Shown piece after piece: positions 53,842 to 62,663 of a stretch of DNA of 64,000 bases (positions are counted from its first letter, which is position 1; the number at the start of each line of letters is the position of its first letter). Origin of the DNA: CBFHMJ01 sp965656875. Its GTDB lineage: Bacteria; Pseudomonadota; Gammaproteobacteria; Enterobacterales; Alteromonadaceae. Both the position numbers and the translations under genes were made by a program. Under the pieces are notes generated by a model, which had not been told where the DNA came from, did not search any database, and worked only from the letters and a program-made list of their open reading frames with translations. The DNA is taken from positions 527,767-591,766 of the forward strand of contig CBFHMJ010000003.1 in assembly GCA_965656875.1 (NCBI GenBank). Reading direction: 5' to 3'.

Positions 53842-54338
53842 GGTGCTGGCTCCTTGGTTTGCCAAGACTTCAACGAACGAAGCCTTTTCTCGCCACTGCG
53901 CGCGTTGGAAAATGCTGCGTTTTCGGTGATGTTGATGCGCCTCCGTTGCGCCAATTCATTGCGTAAATGCCGCCGCTTATGGGGCGGGTTTAACCTTCAA
54001 AGAAGCTCTTTTGGGCATGGGGGAATACGTTGCCGCTGTGGGTGTTTGGCATCCGTGGTGGTGGGGCTGGCACTTCGTCAGGCGCAGGGTGCTATGCGTT
54101 TGAGTGCGGCGTTGGTTTTATCGGTGGTTGGCATTGTCAAAAGCGGTGCAAATCCTCTGCGCGGGTTGCTTTGATGTACGACTGTGGCAAGCGCAGCTCG
54201 TCCGTCCAGCCCAAGCCTGACGGTTTGGAGTCTCACCCGTGTATCCCGCGCCAGATCGCTCCAAAGACTGGACTCCCGATCTGTGATCGCTTGCTTTCAC
54301 AGGCGCACAGCAACCCCAGTGCGACAGAGGAAAGCACC
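53842..54338. other. GC-rich leader upstream of radC
   Basis: About 500 bp of G+C-rich sequence before radC. A plus-strand frame opens at 54,030 in phase with radC, but the ribosome binding site and homology place the radC start at 54,339, so this stretch is probably untranslated leader or remnant DNA. Confidence 0.45.
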
Positions 54339-54839
54339 ATGACAATTTCAGCCAACACCACACAAACCCTTTACGTCCGCGACCCCAACGGCGCATACCA
54401 AGAGCTTAGCTTTGACGAAGTGATTGACGTCGCAACACTGATGCTAAACACCAAATTCAAGCGCGGCATTGCCATCAACCACGCGGGCGATGTGAAGCAA
54501 TATTTGAAGGTCAAACTCGCCCCGCTAGAGCACGAGGTTTTTTACGCATTATGGCTGGATAATCAAAACCGCATCATCACCGAAGACGTGCTTTTCCGAG
54601 GCACAATCAACAGTGCCAGCGTCTTTCCGCGCGAGGTCGTGAAAACGGCGCTACGTCACAATGCCGCAGGTGTCATTCTTGCCCACAATCACCCCAGCGG
54701 CATCGCGGAGCCTTCGAATTCTGATGAGTACATCACCAAACGCTTAATTGACGCGCTGTACCTTGTTGAGGTGAAAGTGCTGGATCACATCATCGTGGGC
54801 GAAGAAGTGGTGTCTTTCGCGCAACGGGGGATGATATAG
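54339..54839 (+). CDS. radC: RadC-family JAB-domain protein
   Basis: A 166-residue protein with the complete JAMM metal motif: H-x-H-P-S-G with downstream S and D (LAHNHPSGIAEPSNSD). Start at ATG 54,339 after GAGGAAA. RadC-like proteins are very common on plasmids and islands next to antirestriction genes; their biochemical role is unresolved. It lacks the N-terminal helix-hairpin-helix of chromosomal RadC, which is usual for element-borne copies. Confidence 0.87.
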   Translation: MTISANTTQTLYVRDPNGAYQELSFDEVIDVATLMLNTKFKRGIAINHAGDVKQYLKVKLAPLEHEVFYALWLDNQNRIITEDVLFRGTINSASVFPREVVKTALRHNAAGVILAHNHPSGIAEPSNSDEYITKRLIDALYLVEVKVLDHIIVGEEVVSFAQRGMI

Positions 54840-54843
54840 TCTT

Positions 54844-55702
54844 TTAAGTTTTAGCTAACTTCGTCAGAGTTTTCTTATATTTTTGAATGAATGAATCTGG
54901 GAGCGTTTCACGTCCATAGAATAAATCGGAATCGACACCATCCTTATACGTCAGTGAAGCTTGCTTTCTAATTGACTTCACTAAATTCTTTCCAACCTCA
55001 CGACCGGGCCAGTATGGAATGTTGGCAATTTTTTCTACTACAGCTTTTCGCTCTTTTTTTGCGAACCATAAAGTCCTATTTTCAATATAAGTTCGTTTAA
55101 CTAAATCGACATAGTTATTTCTATGGTTTTCAAAGTAAATATTATGATCTCTTAGCACTTTTTCTAACTCGCCATAGGATAAAGAGCGTTCACCTTTTTG
55201 CATTTTTCTCGTTTTTTTCTTGATCCAATCTGTCATTGCTGCAACTTCAGCATCTGACTGATCATGGGATTTTTTTAGTTTTTTCTTGGGCGCTATTTTA
55301 TGGCTCGCTACATTAAGCATTAAGCATAAAGCTATACAGGTTATCTTGGTTAACTCTGTCAGTGAAGGTATATCCATTTTTGTCTAGGTGGCAAAGCAAT
55401 GCTACTAGCGCAGTCCTCTTGTTTCCATTATGTAAGGGATGATTACTACAAACTCCATAGCAAAGAGATGCGGCGTTTGATAAGGGAGTGTTGTACTTCA
55501 TTTGCCCGCCATAACCAAAGTGTTGTCGCCCAACCGCAGATTCAAGCAAGCCTCGATTTTTTATTCCTGGCGGGGATATTGGATCATCAGAATTGGCTGC
55601 ATCTTTTACCAAAGATTCATGAATGTCGATTACTTCCTCAATATTAAGTGTTTCTATTTTAGACAAGGTAGCCTCTTTTGGAAAGGGTTTAATATTATCC
55701 AT
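54844..55702 (-). pseudogene. Fic/Doc-family gene broken by a 7-bp tandem duplication
   Basis: The 5' part (55,702 to about 55,313) encodes a death-on-curing-type Fic domain with HPLHNGNKRT at residues 88-97. It stops after NLYSFMLNA. The remaining 155 codons, beginning LNVASHKIAPKKK, continue in another frame to 54,844. At the junction the minus strand reads TTTATGCTTAATGCTTAATGTAG. Removing one of the two 7-base GCTTAAT copies restores a continuous frame through FMLNVASHK. The intact protein would have about 283 residues. No Phd-like antitoxin is adjacent. Confidence 0.85.
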
Positions 55703-55929
55703 CAAATTTCGTTTAAGAGATTAAACATGTCAAGTGAAGAGCAGTCTTGTTTGCTCAAAATCCAGAAAAATAGCCCTCAACCGTGTACGCGGCTGCGCCT
55801 GTGTGCCGCACCATTGAGCACGATTTTTCGTGATTTTTTCATCCCCGCTTTAGTCGCCCTAATCGGCAGAGGTTCATACGCAAACGCCTTTGGCGGTTCG
55901 TTGAACCTCAAAACCGAAGAAAGGGAAAA

Positions 55930-56442
55930 ATGATGACTGAGCCAAGAATTTATATTGCTGACCTTGCGGCCTATAACAACGGTATTTTGCACGGTGTGTG
56001 GGTTGATGCCACGTTAGCGCTTGAAGACATTCAAGAGCACATTAACACGCTGCTGCAAGCATCGCCTGTTGATGATGCTGAGGAATACGCCATTCATGAT
56101 TATGAAGGGTTTGATGGCTATCGTTTATCGGAATATGAAGGCATTGATTCTGCTCATACAGTCGCCTTATTTATTGAAGAGCATGGTGGGCTTGGGGCTG
56201 AATTATTGGATTACTATTCAGACCTTGAAGAAGCACAAAACGCCATTGATGAGCGCTATCACGGCGCATATGAAAGCCTCGAAGATTATGCGCGTCAGTT
56301 CACCGAAGACACCAGCACCATTCCCGAACATCTTGTGTTTTATATCGACTATGAACGCATGGCGAGAGATTGGGAAATGTCGGGCGATATCATCAGCTTT
56401 GAACTAAATCATGGTGAGGTACATATCTTTAGCGGGCATTAA
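55930..56442 (+). CDS. ardA: Antirestriction protein ArdA
   Basis: A 170-residue strongly acidic protein that mimics B-form DNA and blocks type I restriction enzymes. Signatures are RIYIADLAAYNNGILHGVWV near the N-terminus and the many Asp/Glu-rich segments including HDYEGFDGYRLSEYEG. Start at ATG 55,930 or 55,933 after GAAAGGG. ArdA genes usually protect entering conjugative DNA. Confidence 0.93.
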   Translation: MMTEPRIYIADLAAYNNGILHGVWVDATLALEDIQEHINTLLQASPVDDAEEYAIHDYEGFDGYRLSEYEGIDSAHTVALFIEEHGGLGAELLDYYSDLEEAQNAIDERYHGAYESLEDYARQFTEDTSTIPEHLVFYIDYERMARDWEMSGDIISFELNHGEVHIFSGH

Positions 56443-56522
56443 GTTCGGGCGGTATTCGGATGTCGCAAGAAGTCCATGATCTTTATCGAACAATGGAGCT
56501 TTAAATACTGGTGTGTCTAAAA

Positions 56523-56552
56523 TTGACAATATCGGACAATCTGGCCTAAGAT
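56523..56552 (+). promoter_or_regulatory. parDE promoter with direct repeats
   Basis: TTGACA (56,523-56,528), an 18-bp spacer and TAAGAT (56,547-56,552). Two GACAAT repeats 10 bp apart (56,525 and 56,535) overlap the -35 region and would be suited to autoregulation by ParD. Confidence 0.6.
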
Positions 56553-56572
56553 GAGATCAGGAGGGTATGAAG

Positions 56573-56824
56573 ATGAATGTAAACCTAAGCCCAGCATTTG
56601 AGAGCTATATTCAGCAGCAACTAGAAAGTGGCATGTACAATAATGCCAGTGAAGTTGTGCGCGAGGCATTACGCCTTAAAATGCAGCAAGACCAAGTTTA
56701 TAACGCCAAGCTTGAGGCATTGCGAAACATGCTTGTCGATGGCGAAAACAGTGGTGATCCAATCCCATTAGATATGCACGAGATTATTGCTCAGGCGCAA
56801 AAAGATGCTGGTGTCGATGCGTAA
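56573..56824 (+). CDS. ParD-like antitoxin
   Basis: An 83-residue protein with an N-terminal ribbon-helix-helix (MNVNLSPAFESYIQQQLESG; YNNASEVVREALRL). The ATG at 56,573 is chosen because AGGAGGG (56,559-56,565) is 7 nt upstream; an ATG at 56,567 would be too close. It neutralises the downstream ParE and represses the operon. The toxin start overlaps its stop. Confidence 0.88.
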   Translation: MNVNLSPAFESYIQQQLESGMYNNASEVVREALRLKMQQDQVYNAKLEALRNMLVDGENSGDPIPLDMHEIIAQAQKDAGVDA

Positions 56825-57110
56825 AATTGTCCAGCGACCCCTTGCCAGACAAGATTTACTCAATATATGGCAATACAGTTTTGAAACATGGGGCAAGGAA
56901 CAGGCCAATGCTTATCTTTTAGGGCTTCATGATACGCTGCAAAAAACAGCAGAAATGCCAAGCTTGGGAATGTCAGCAGATCATGTGCTCGAAGGGGTTT
57001 TCAAGCGTCCATACCGCCATCATATGATTTACTACAGATATACTGACAGCACCTTGCTTGTCATGCGTGTCGCGCATGAGCGCATGGATGTGACGCCTAA
57101 ATCTTTCTAA
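56817..57110 (+). CDS. ParE/RelE-family toxin
   Basis: A 97-residue toxin from ATG 56,817, overlapping the antitoxin stop. ParE features are LARQDLLNIWQYSFETWG and the C-terminal RPYRHHMIYYRY and VMRVAHERMD. ParE toxins poison DNA gyrase; other members of the superfamily cleave mRNA. It forms a stabilisation module for the element. Confidence 0.88.
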   Translation: MRKIVQRPLARQDLLNIWQYSFETWGKEQANAYLLGLHDTLQKTAEMPSLGMSADHVLEGVFKRPYRHHMIYYRYTDSTLLVMRVAHERMDVTPKSF

Positions 57111-57176
57111 TAATCCCGCCGTTACCTATTTCTTAATACTTTCGCTCTATGATTGTACTGCGTGAGAGAATTGAGA

Positions 57177-57869
57177 ATGAATGGCATGGACGCGGACGAG
57201 ATAAAAACAGCTAAAGAGCAAAACGGGCAAGACGATACACGGCGTCAATATAATGCCGAGTCTGCTGGTGAGTATATCGGTCAATCGCGCTTTGTTCATC
57301 GGGAGCAAGAAGCCAAAGCTCAAGAAGACAAAAAGCACGCGCGCAATACGCTAGCGATGTTGATGTTATCGAGCCAGTTTTCCGAGCGTTGGTATTATGT
57401 GCAAGAGCAATTAAACCATGCTCAAGTCGCGGTTTACGATGCCATTCACCACTTACAAGACAAGCTTGAGAAGCAACGCGAAAATGCGGCGCGCACTCTT
57501 GATAACCAGCTTGTCTTTCTGGATGAAAATAATCAGGCTGTGACCGAAGACGGGCAAGCCGTTTCAAGAGAAAATATTCAGGTGGGTACGCTCACAGAAA
57601 ACACCACGCGCCTAAAAGATTATCAACAAACACAATCAAATTTAGAGCTTATGTTTGAGCACGACCAAGAGCTTATCGACATCATGGATAAGATGGACGA
57701 AATCAAAGATAACCCCAGCGAAGAAAATCTTGAATTGCTGAAAGGCTTTGAAGAGCGCATTCAGCAAGTTGAGGCCAAAGCGCTTGAGGTGGTGAATGAC
57801 CCAAAAGCCCAAGCAGGTCTTGAAACTCGTCCTGTCGCGCCATCTTCGCTTCCTGATTTAAAACTCTAA
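57177..57869 (+). CDS. Coiled-coil protein, unknown
   Basis: About 230 residues from ATG 57,177; an in-frame TTG at 57,153 is less likely. It is very rich in Glu, Gln, Lys and Asp and predicted to be almost entirely helical or coiled coil. It has no signal peptide, membrane helix or recognised domain. It lies alone after parDE and overlaps the convergent next gene by 4 bp. Confidence 0.6.
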   Translation: MNGMDADEIKTAKEQNGQDDTRRQYNAESAGEYIGQSRFVHREQEAKAQEDKKHARNTLAMLMLSSQFSERWYYVQEQLNHAQVAVYDAIHHLQDKLEKQRENAARTLDNQLVFLDENNQAVTEDGQAVSRENIQVGTLTENTTRLKDYQQTQSNLELMFEHDQELIDIMDKMDEIKDNPSEENLELLKGFEERIQQVEAKALEVVNDPKAQAGLETRPVAPSSLPDLKL

Positions 57870-58180
57870 CCTTTGCGAAAATCGCCGCAAGCCTGTTCAA
57901 CCAATGAAATCATGATCGAGCTTGGTACAAAATCACTGTATTTTTCCATTAAGGCCAAAATGAGTGTATTTCTCTCGGCCTTCTTATCAGTGTAATACCA
58001 TTTCACAATGCAATCTGCCTGCTCTGTATCCCTGATGGCGGCGATATGTATCATGGTGTCCATCGACCCTTCTATCCAGAATTTCTGGTTCATGCTTTGC
58101 AGCTTTAGAAAGTCCTTTGCTTTGAATACATCAGCCTGAACAGAACTGATGCTACTAACGCTCAGCGCTGCATATAACAA
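57866..58180 (-). CDS. Small exported protein, possibly 5'-truncated
   Basis: A 104-residue frame beginning at TTG 58,180, with a signal-peptide-like core (LLYAALSVSSISSVQA) but no usual basic N-region. Upstream codons in frame read RYKLKSV, which would complete a normal signal peptide, but no start codon is available there. An ATG at 58,226 lies one base out of frame. A 14-bp inverted repeat arm (58,197-58,210) covers this spot, so the gene may be damaged. No family was recognised. Confidence 0.5.
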   Translation of the reverse strand: MLYAALSVSSISSVQADVFKAKDFLKLQSMNQKFWIEGSMDTMIHIAAIRDTEQADCIVKWYYTDKKAERNTLILALMEKYSDFVPSSIMISLVEQACGDFRKG

Positions 58181-58196
58181 AACGCTCTTTAACTTA

Positions 58197-58336
58197 TATC
58201 TGAAAGTTGATAAAGGTATAATTCATGGAGCAGTACCAATGAGTTAGGGGATGGAAAAATGTCAAAATCAGCCCCTTTGAATGTGCCTAACACACTGTAA
58301 CCAAAGAGATAATTTAAGTATGTCAACTTTCAGATA
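58197..58336. repeat. 14-bp inverted repeat pair before the tyrosine recombinase
   Basis: TATCTGAAAGTTGA (58,197-58,210) and TCAACTTTCAGATA (58,323-58,336) are perfect inverted copies enclosing 112 bp. The right arm ends 26 bp before the recombinase ATG. It could be a recombinase binding pair or the ends of a small inserted segment. Confidence 0.7.
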
Positions 58337-58362
58337 AAAGTTGATGCAGCAAAAAGTCACGG

Positions 58363-58980
58363 ATGAAAATGCAAAAAGGACGTAACGATAACCATCCGAA
58401 AAAGGGTGCATCTATTAAGGTACAGCCCATTCGAAGTCTTGAAGCTATTCGGGTGATTAAGGCCAATCTTGCTAGCCAGCCGCGCAATCTCTGCTTATTT
58501 ACTCTTGGAATTAACACCGCATATCGTGCGAACGAAATAGTGTCCCTAACGGTCGGGCAAGTCGCGCCCCTCAAAGCTGGCGACTTGTTGGACGTTAAAC
58601 AATCCAAAAATAAGGAATACCGTTCAACGGTAGTGAACAAGGTCACGGTTGACGCTATTCAGAATTGGTTAGCGTGCCACCCACTTTCTAACGACCCAAA
58701 TGCGCCACTCTTCCTGTCGCAGCGCAGGCGTTACCAAGCCCTCACCGTTGAAGGCGTAAATCATCTGGTGAAACAGTGGTGTTTAGATGCTGGGCTACAA
58801 GGTAACTATGGTTCGCATACGCTTCGTAAGACTTGGGGCTACCACCAACGCATCACCAACCGCGCCAGCGTTGCGCTCCTCATGAAAGCCTTTGGGCATG
58901 CTACAGAAGCTCAAACACTCGAATATCTTTGCATCCTGCCATTTGAAGTGCGAGACCTTTATTGCACATTGGAGTTGTGA
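58363..58980 (+). CDS. Short tyrosine recombinase
   Basis: A 205-residue protein containing mainly the catalytic domain: first Arg in TAYRANEIVSL, Lys in SKNKEYR, the HTLR box (SHTLRKTWGYH), the second His in KAFGHATEAQTL and Tyr in EYLCI. It lacks the N-terminal core-binding domain of XerD-size integrases, and is like short FimB/FimE-type enzymes in length. It may act on the nearby inverted repeat, or be a remnant of an earlier insertion; the element's integrase is the serine recombinase. Confidence 0.8.
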   Translation: MKMQKGRNDNHPKKGASIKVQPIRSLEAIRVIKANLASQPRNLCLFTLGINTAYRANEIVSLTVGQVAPLKAGDLLDVKQSKNKEYRSTVVNKVTVDAIQNWLACHPLSNDPNAPLFLSQRRRYQALTVEGVNHLVKQWCLDAGLQGNYGSHTLRKTWGYHQRITNRASVALLMKAFGHATEAQTLEYLCILPFEVRDLYCTLEL

Positions 58981-59196
58981 ATAAGGTCTCTTTGAAGTTG
59001 CATTGGGTAATAATTAAACCTATTATCCGTTGTGTTTTTATTGTTCCTAGGCTGGCGACTACAGCGATGGTTTGGTTTTGTCCACATAGTGGATACTAAG
59101 GTTCAAAACATCAGAAAAGGTTACAAAAATTTTAATCTAGCAGTTGTTATTGGTGAAATCCTCTGTTGGTTTTTACATACCATTGGAATTTGAAAA

Positions 59197-60105
59197 ATGG
59201 AACTAAGCATAAAAAGTAAAGAATTTTTAGATAGCTTTGATCATATTGATTCCAATGTTATTGATGATTATGGCAAAAATAAGCTGGATTTATTTGTATT
59301 GAAAATAAATGCAAATGAATTTGACTATAGTTCGTTATCGGATCGTTTAACGGATCCTGTTATAGAATATTCTTTATCAAGAAAGGTGCGAGAGCGTTAT
59401 TCGGATCGTCCCGGAACACTGTCTAAGAAGGCTAGAGAGAAATTTGTAAATTATATTAAGAATAAGGGGGAGTTGGGCGAACTTCTTTTATATTGCTTCC
59501 TCGAGACACATTTAAATGCTCCTAAGATTCTTTCAAAGTTAGAATTGAAAACCGCCACAGGGCATTATGTTAATGGTGCAGATGGAGTGCACTTCTTAAA
59601 ATTGGATGATGGAAATTATCAGCTTATTTTTGGTGAGTCCAAGACAGTTAAATCACTGACAACAGCCTTAACCGATGCTTTTAAATCTATTTACGAGTTC
59701 AAAAACTGTATTAATGCCAAGGGTGATGAGAAGAGCGGTCTACCGTATGAAAAGTCTCTCGTAAGCGATAACTTAGAGAAAGAGGAGTTTTCGGAAGATG
59801 AACTTGATTTTATACGCTCTGTTATAGTTCCAAAACGGGATAATGACTTTGAGGTAGATGATGCGTTTGGAATATTTGTTGGCTACGAAATAGTTATAAG
59901 CACGGAAGATAAGCGTCTGCCTAACTCAGAGTTTCGTCTTAAGATTCAAGAGCAGATCAAGGGTGAGGTTGAAAATTCTTTTGAACACATAAAAAAGAAA
60001 ATCGAAGAGTATGAACTTTTTGGTCATCACTTCTATATATACGTATTACCCTTTACGAACTTAGAAGATAGCCGCAAAAAAATTCAAAAAGAGATAACAG
60101 CATGA
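59197..60105 (+). CDS. hamA: HamA-like nuclease of Hachiman defence (DUF1837)
   Basis: A 302-residue protein of the DUF1837 family. A PD-(D/E)xK-type site is seen: Glu92 and Glu95 in KGELGELLLY, Asp129 in GADGVHF, and Glu147-x-Lys149 in IFGESKTV. HamA is the nuclease effector of the Hachiman system, held inactive by HamB until DNA damage or phage intermediates are sensed. It overlaps hamB by 4 bp (ATGA). The sequence is markedly AT-rich, which suggests separate acquisition from the transfer half. Confidence 0.85.
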   Translation: MELSIKSKEFLDSFDHIDSNVIDDYGKNKLDLFVLKINANEFDYSSLSDRLTDPVIEYSLSRKVRERYSDRPGTLSKKAREKFVNYIKNKGELGELLLYCFLETHLNAPKILSKLELKTATGHYVNGADGVHFLKLDDGNYQLIFGESKTVKSLTTALTDAFKSIYEFKNCINAKGDEKSGLPYEKSLVSDNLEKEEFSEDELDFIRSVIVPKRDNDFEVDDAFGIFVGYEIVISTEDKRLPNSEFRLKIQEQIKGEVENSFEHIKKKIEEYELFGHHFYIYVLPFTNLEDSRKKIQKEITA

Positions 60106-62639
60106 GTTTTTTTGACAAACTATCGGCAGAAGTATTGGAAGATGAATATTTTATAGACTTGTTCATAAAAGCAGAAATGTTGTCTGCGTCAAATTTTTTT
60201 AGCGCGGACAAAACCATTCTAAGTGCCAAGGAATATGTTGATTTATTGCGCTTCGCAGATATTCTTTCGCGCTCAAAAAATTTTGAGGCACAAAATAAAG
60301 CCTACAAAACAGTGAGTCTTCTGATTGATGACTATAAGGATGACAGCCTCTTTAAGAGATTCGCTCACTCTATTTTAGTTAAGCTTGGAAATTTTCCAGC
60401 GATAAAGTTTTTAGAAGATAATGATTTAGGTTCTGATGATAATTCGATTGAACTTATTTTTGAGAAAAGTCTTAAGGAGATATACCAAAAATCTCGTAGC
60501 AAAGATTTGATATTTACCGATGAACAATATGAGATTTTTAGTAATTTAAAGAACAGTAACCATTACAGCTTCTCAGGGCCAACATCCTTAGGAAAGTCTT
60601 TTATTATTAAAGAGTTTATAAGGCATTTGATTGAGGAGAATAATTGCAATGAGAATATTATCATCCTTGTTCCAACGAGAGCATTGATTAACCAAACTTT
60701 ATTACAGTTAAAAAAGGATTTCTCTGATATTGAAGGCTATAAAATCCTTTCTCATCCAACCGTTCCCGAAGCTTTTCGAGCAGAAGGAAAAAAGTTCATT
60801 TTTATTTTTACGCCAGAGCGATTAACAGCGTATCTGGCAGAGTTTAGTAATCCTAAAATTGGGTATTTATTCATTGATGAGGCGCAAAAAGTCACATCCC
60901 CAAATGATACAAGAAGCCCGCTATACTATCATGCAATTCTACAAGCCGAGAGAAAGAGCATTAAGCTCTATTTTGCATCGCCTAATATTCCTAATCCAGA
61001 AGTGTTTCTACAACTTTTTGAGAAAAGCACAGAGGAAGCAAAAAATGTTAAAAGTTCTCCCGTTTCTCAAAACAGATACTTTTTAGATTTTCTTGATAAG
61101 CGTTGTTTAATGTTTTCCGATGTGGCGGATGAGAAAAATGTAGACGTTGATTTCAGTGATGATGACTTTTATGCGTGGGTCAAGCGTTTAAGTAAGCGTG
61201 ATGCGAGTATCATATACTGCAATACAAAGAGTGACACGGTTGAATATGCCTTGGAGTTCTCAAAAACCTTGCCAGATAAAAAAGATGATCGCATTGATGA
61301 GGTTATATCCGTAATCGAGGAGCACTTACATAAAAAATACTTTCTAATTGATTGCCTTAAAAAGGGTGTAGCTTTCCATTTTGGAAGCCTTCCGCAAAGA
61401 ATACGAGAAAAGGTCGAGCAGCTATTTTCTGATAGAGCCATAGATTTTGTATTTTGCACCTCAACATTACTAGAGGGCGTTAATCTTCCGGCTAAAAATA
61501 TATTCATACTTAACAATGCTATTGGCCTTACCAAATTTACAGATATTGATTTTTGGAATTTGGCTGGGCGTGCAGGGAGGCTAACGCGAGAGCTTTCAGG
61601 TAATATTATATGTACCCGTATTCAGGATAAGAAAAATAGGTGGGAGCATCCCGAAAGAGATTTAAGTGTAGTGAAAAATAGAGATATAAAACCTATTAAG
61701 CCTTTGCTGAATTCGGGACTAGGAAGTTTTTATAAAAACATTGAGGCTTCACTTACGGGGAATGAATTTACGAGGAAGAACGTTACGGAAAATCAAAGAA
61801 ATATTTATAATCACTATGCAAACATAGCACTAATCCATGAGATTCGATCAGATGATTCGGCTCTGAGGTCTAATTTTCTGGCAAAAAATGATAATGCGAA
61901 AGCCGTTTTACAAAAACTTAAGAAAGAAATGGTTATACCTGAAAAGATTCTTTCATCATATTCAATGATTAAATCTAAATATCAAAATCATATTTACCAG
62001 TGTGAAGACTTGGTCTCTAAAAAACTGTCATCAGATATTAGTTACGCCTCTACATTAAATAAACTCGAACTTTTATGCGACTTTTATTCTTGGGAAACTG
62101 AAGAAGTGGGAGGCAGAAATCCACTGCTGCCATCACGAGAAACTTTGAAATATTATGCGGTTTTAATGTCTAGTTGGATGAATTCGCAGTCCTTAAGCTG
62201 GATGATCAGTAGTGCATTAAGATATTACAAGGATAAAGGGGAAATATGGAGTGGAACCGAATTGATTATTTTTAATTTCGGTAGCAAAGAACACATCAAT
62301 ATGGTGATCAACAGCCTTATATCGGATGTTGATAATATCTTGAGGTTTAAGCTTAAAAACTATTTCAGCAATTATTACGATATCTTATCGGAAAAATTAG
62401 GCGGCCAAAATGCTGGTGAGAATTGGGGAGAGTTTCTTGAATATGGGACGAATGACCGACGTGTGATTGAGTTACAGAATATTGGAATCCCAAGGCATTT
62501 GGCCAACTTTCTACTTGAAAACTACAGTGAGTTTTTTGTTTTTGAGGGCGGAGCGTTGCTTAATATCAAGAAAGACGCATTGATAGAAGCGATGGATTTA
62601 AATTCTCTTGAATTTAAAGAATTGCTGGAAGTGATTTAA
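60102..62639 (+). CDS. hamB: HamB-like superfamily 2 helicase of Hachiman defence
   Basis: An 845-residue helicase. Walker A is GPTSLGKS (159-166), motif Ia VPTRALINQ, motif II DEAQ (259-262), motif V region LLEGVNLPAKN, and motif VI LAGRAGR. The length and pairing with a DUF1837 gene identify HamB. It senses aberrant DNA and releases HamA for DNA degradation and abortive infection, according to published work on the family. Translationally coupled to hamA. Confidence 0.85.
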   Translation: MSFFDKLSAEVLEDEYFIDLFIKAEMLSASNFFSADKTILSAKEYVDLLRFADILSRSKNFEAQNKAYKTVSLLIDDYKDDSLFKRFAHSILVKLGNFPAIKFLEDNDLGSDDNSIELIFEKSLKEIYQKSRSKDLIFTDEQYEIFSNLKNSNHYSFSGPTSLGKSFIIKEFIRHLIEENNCNENIIILVPTRALINQTLLQLKKDFSDIEGYKILSHPTVPEAFRAEGKKFIFIFTPERLTAYLAEFSNPKIGYLFIDEAQKVTSPNDTRSPLYYHAILQAERKSIKLYFASPNIPNPEVFLQLFEKSTEEAKNVKSSPVSQNRYFLDFLDKRCLMFSDVADEKNVDVDFSDDDFYAWVKRLSKRDASIIYCNTKSDTVEYALEFSKTLPDKKDDRIDEVISVIEEHLHKKYFLIDCLKKGVAFHFGSLPQRIREKVEQLFSDRAIDFVFCTSTLLEGVNLPAKNIFILNNAIGLTKFTDIDFWNLAGRAGRLTRELSGNIICTRIQDKKNRWEHPERDLSVVKNRDIKPIKPLLNSGLGSFYKNIEASLTGNEFTRKNVTENQRNIYNHYANIALIHEIRSDDSALRSNFLAKNDNAKAVLQKLKKEMVIPEKILSSYSMIKSKYQNHIYQCEDLVSKKLSSDISYASTLNKLELLCDFYSWETEEVGGRNPLLPSRETLKYYAVLMSSWMNSQSLSWMISSALRYYKDKGEIWSGTELIIFNFGSKEHINMVINSLISDVDNILRFKLKNYFSNYYDILSEKLGGQNAGENWGEFLEYGTNDRRVIELQNIGIPRHLANFLLENYSEFFVFEGGALLNIKKDALIEAMDLNSLEFKELLEVI

Positions 62640-62663
62640 TTTCATCTAAGAACGGGCTTAAAA

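Noticed and set aside
54030..54338. N-terminal extension of the RadC frame by 103 codons
   Set aside because: RadC homology and a GAGGAAA ribosome binding site place the start at 54,339; the upstream codons look like untranslated sequence.
58240..58300. Possible integron attC site (GTTAGGG with GCCTAAC)
   Set aside because: The arms do not fully match and internal L-boxes are missing; the adjacent recombinase lacks the integron integrase extra domain.
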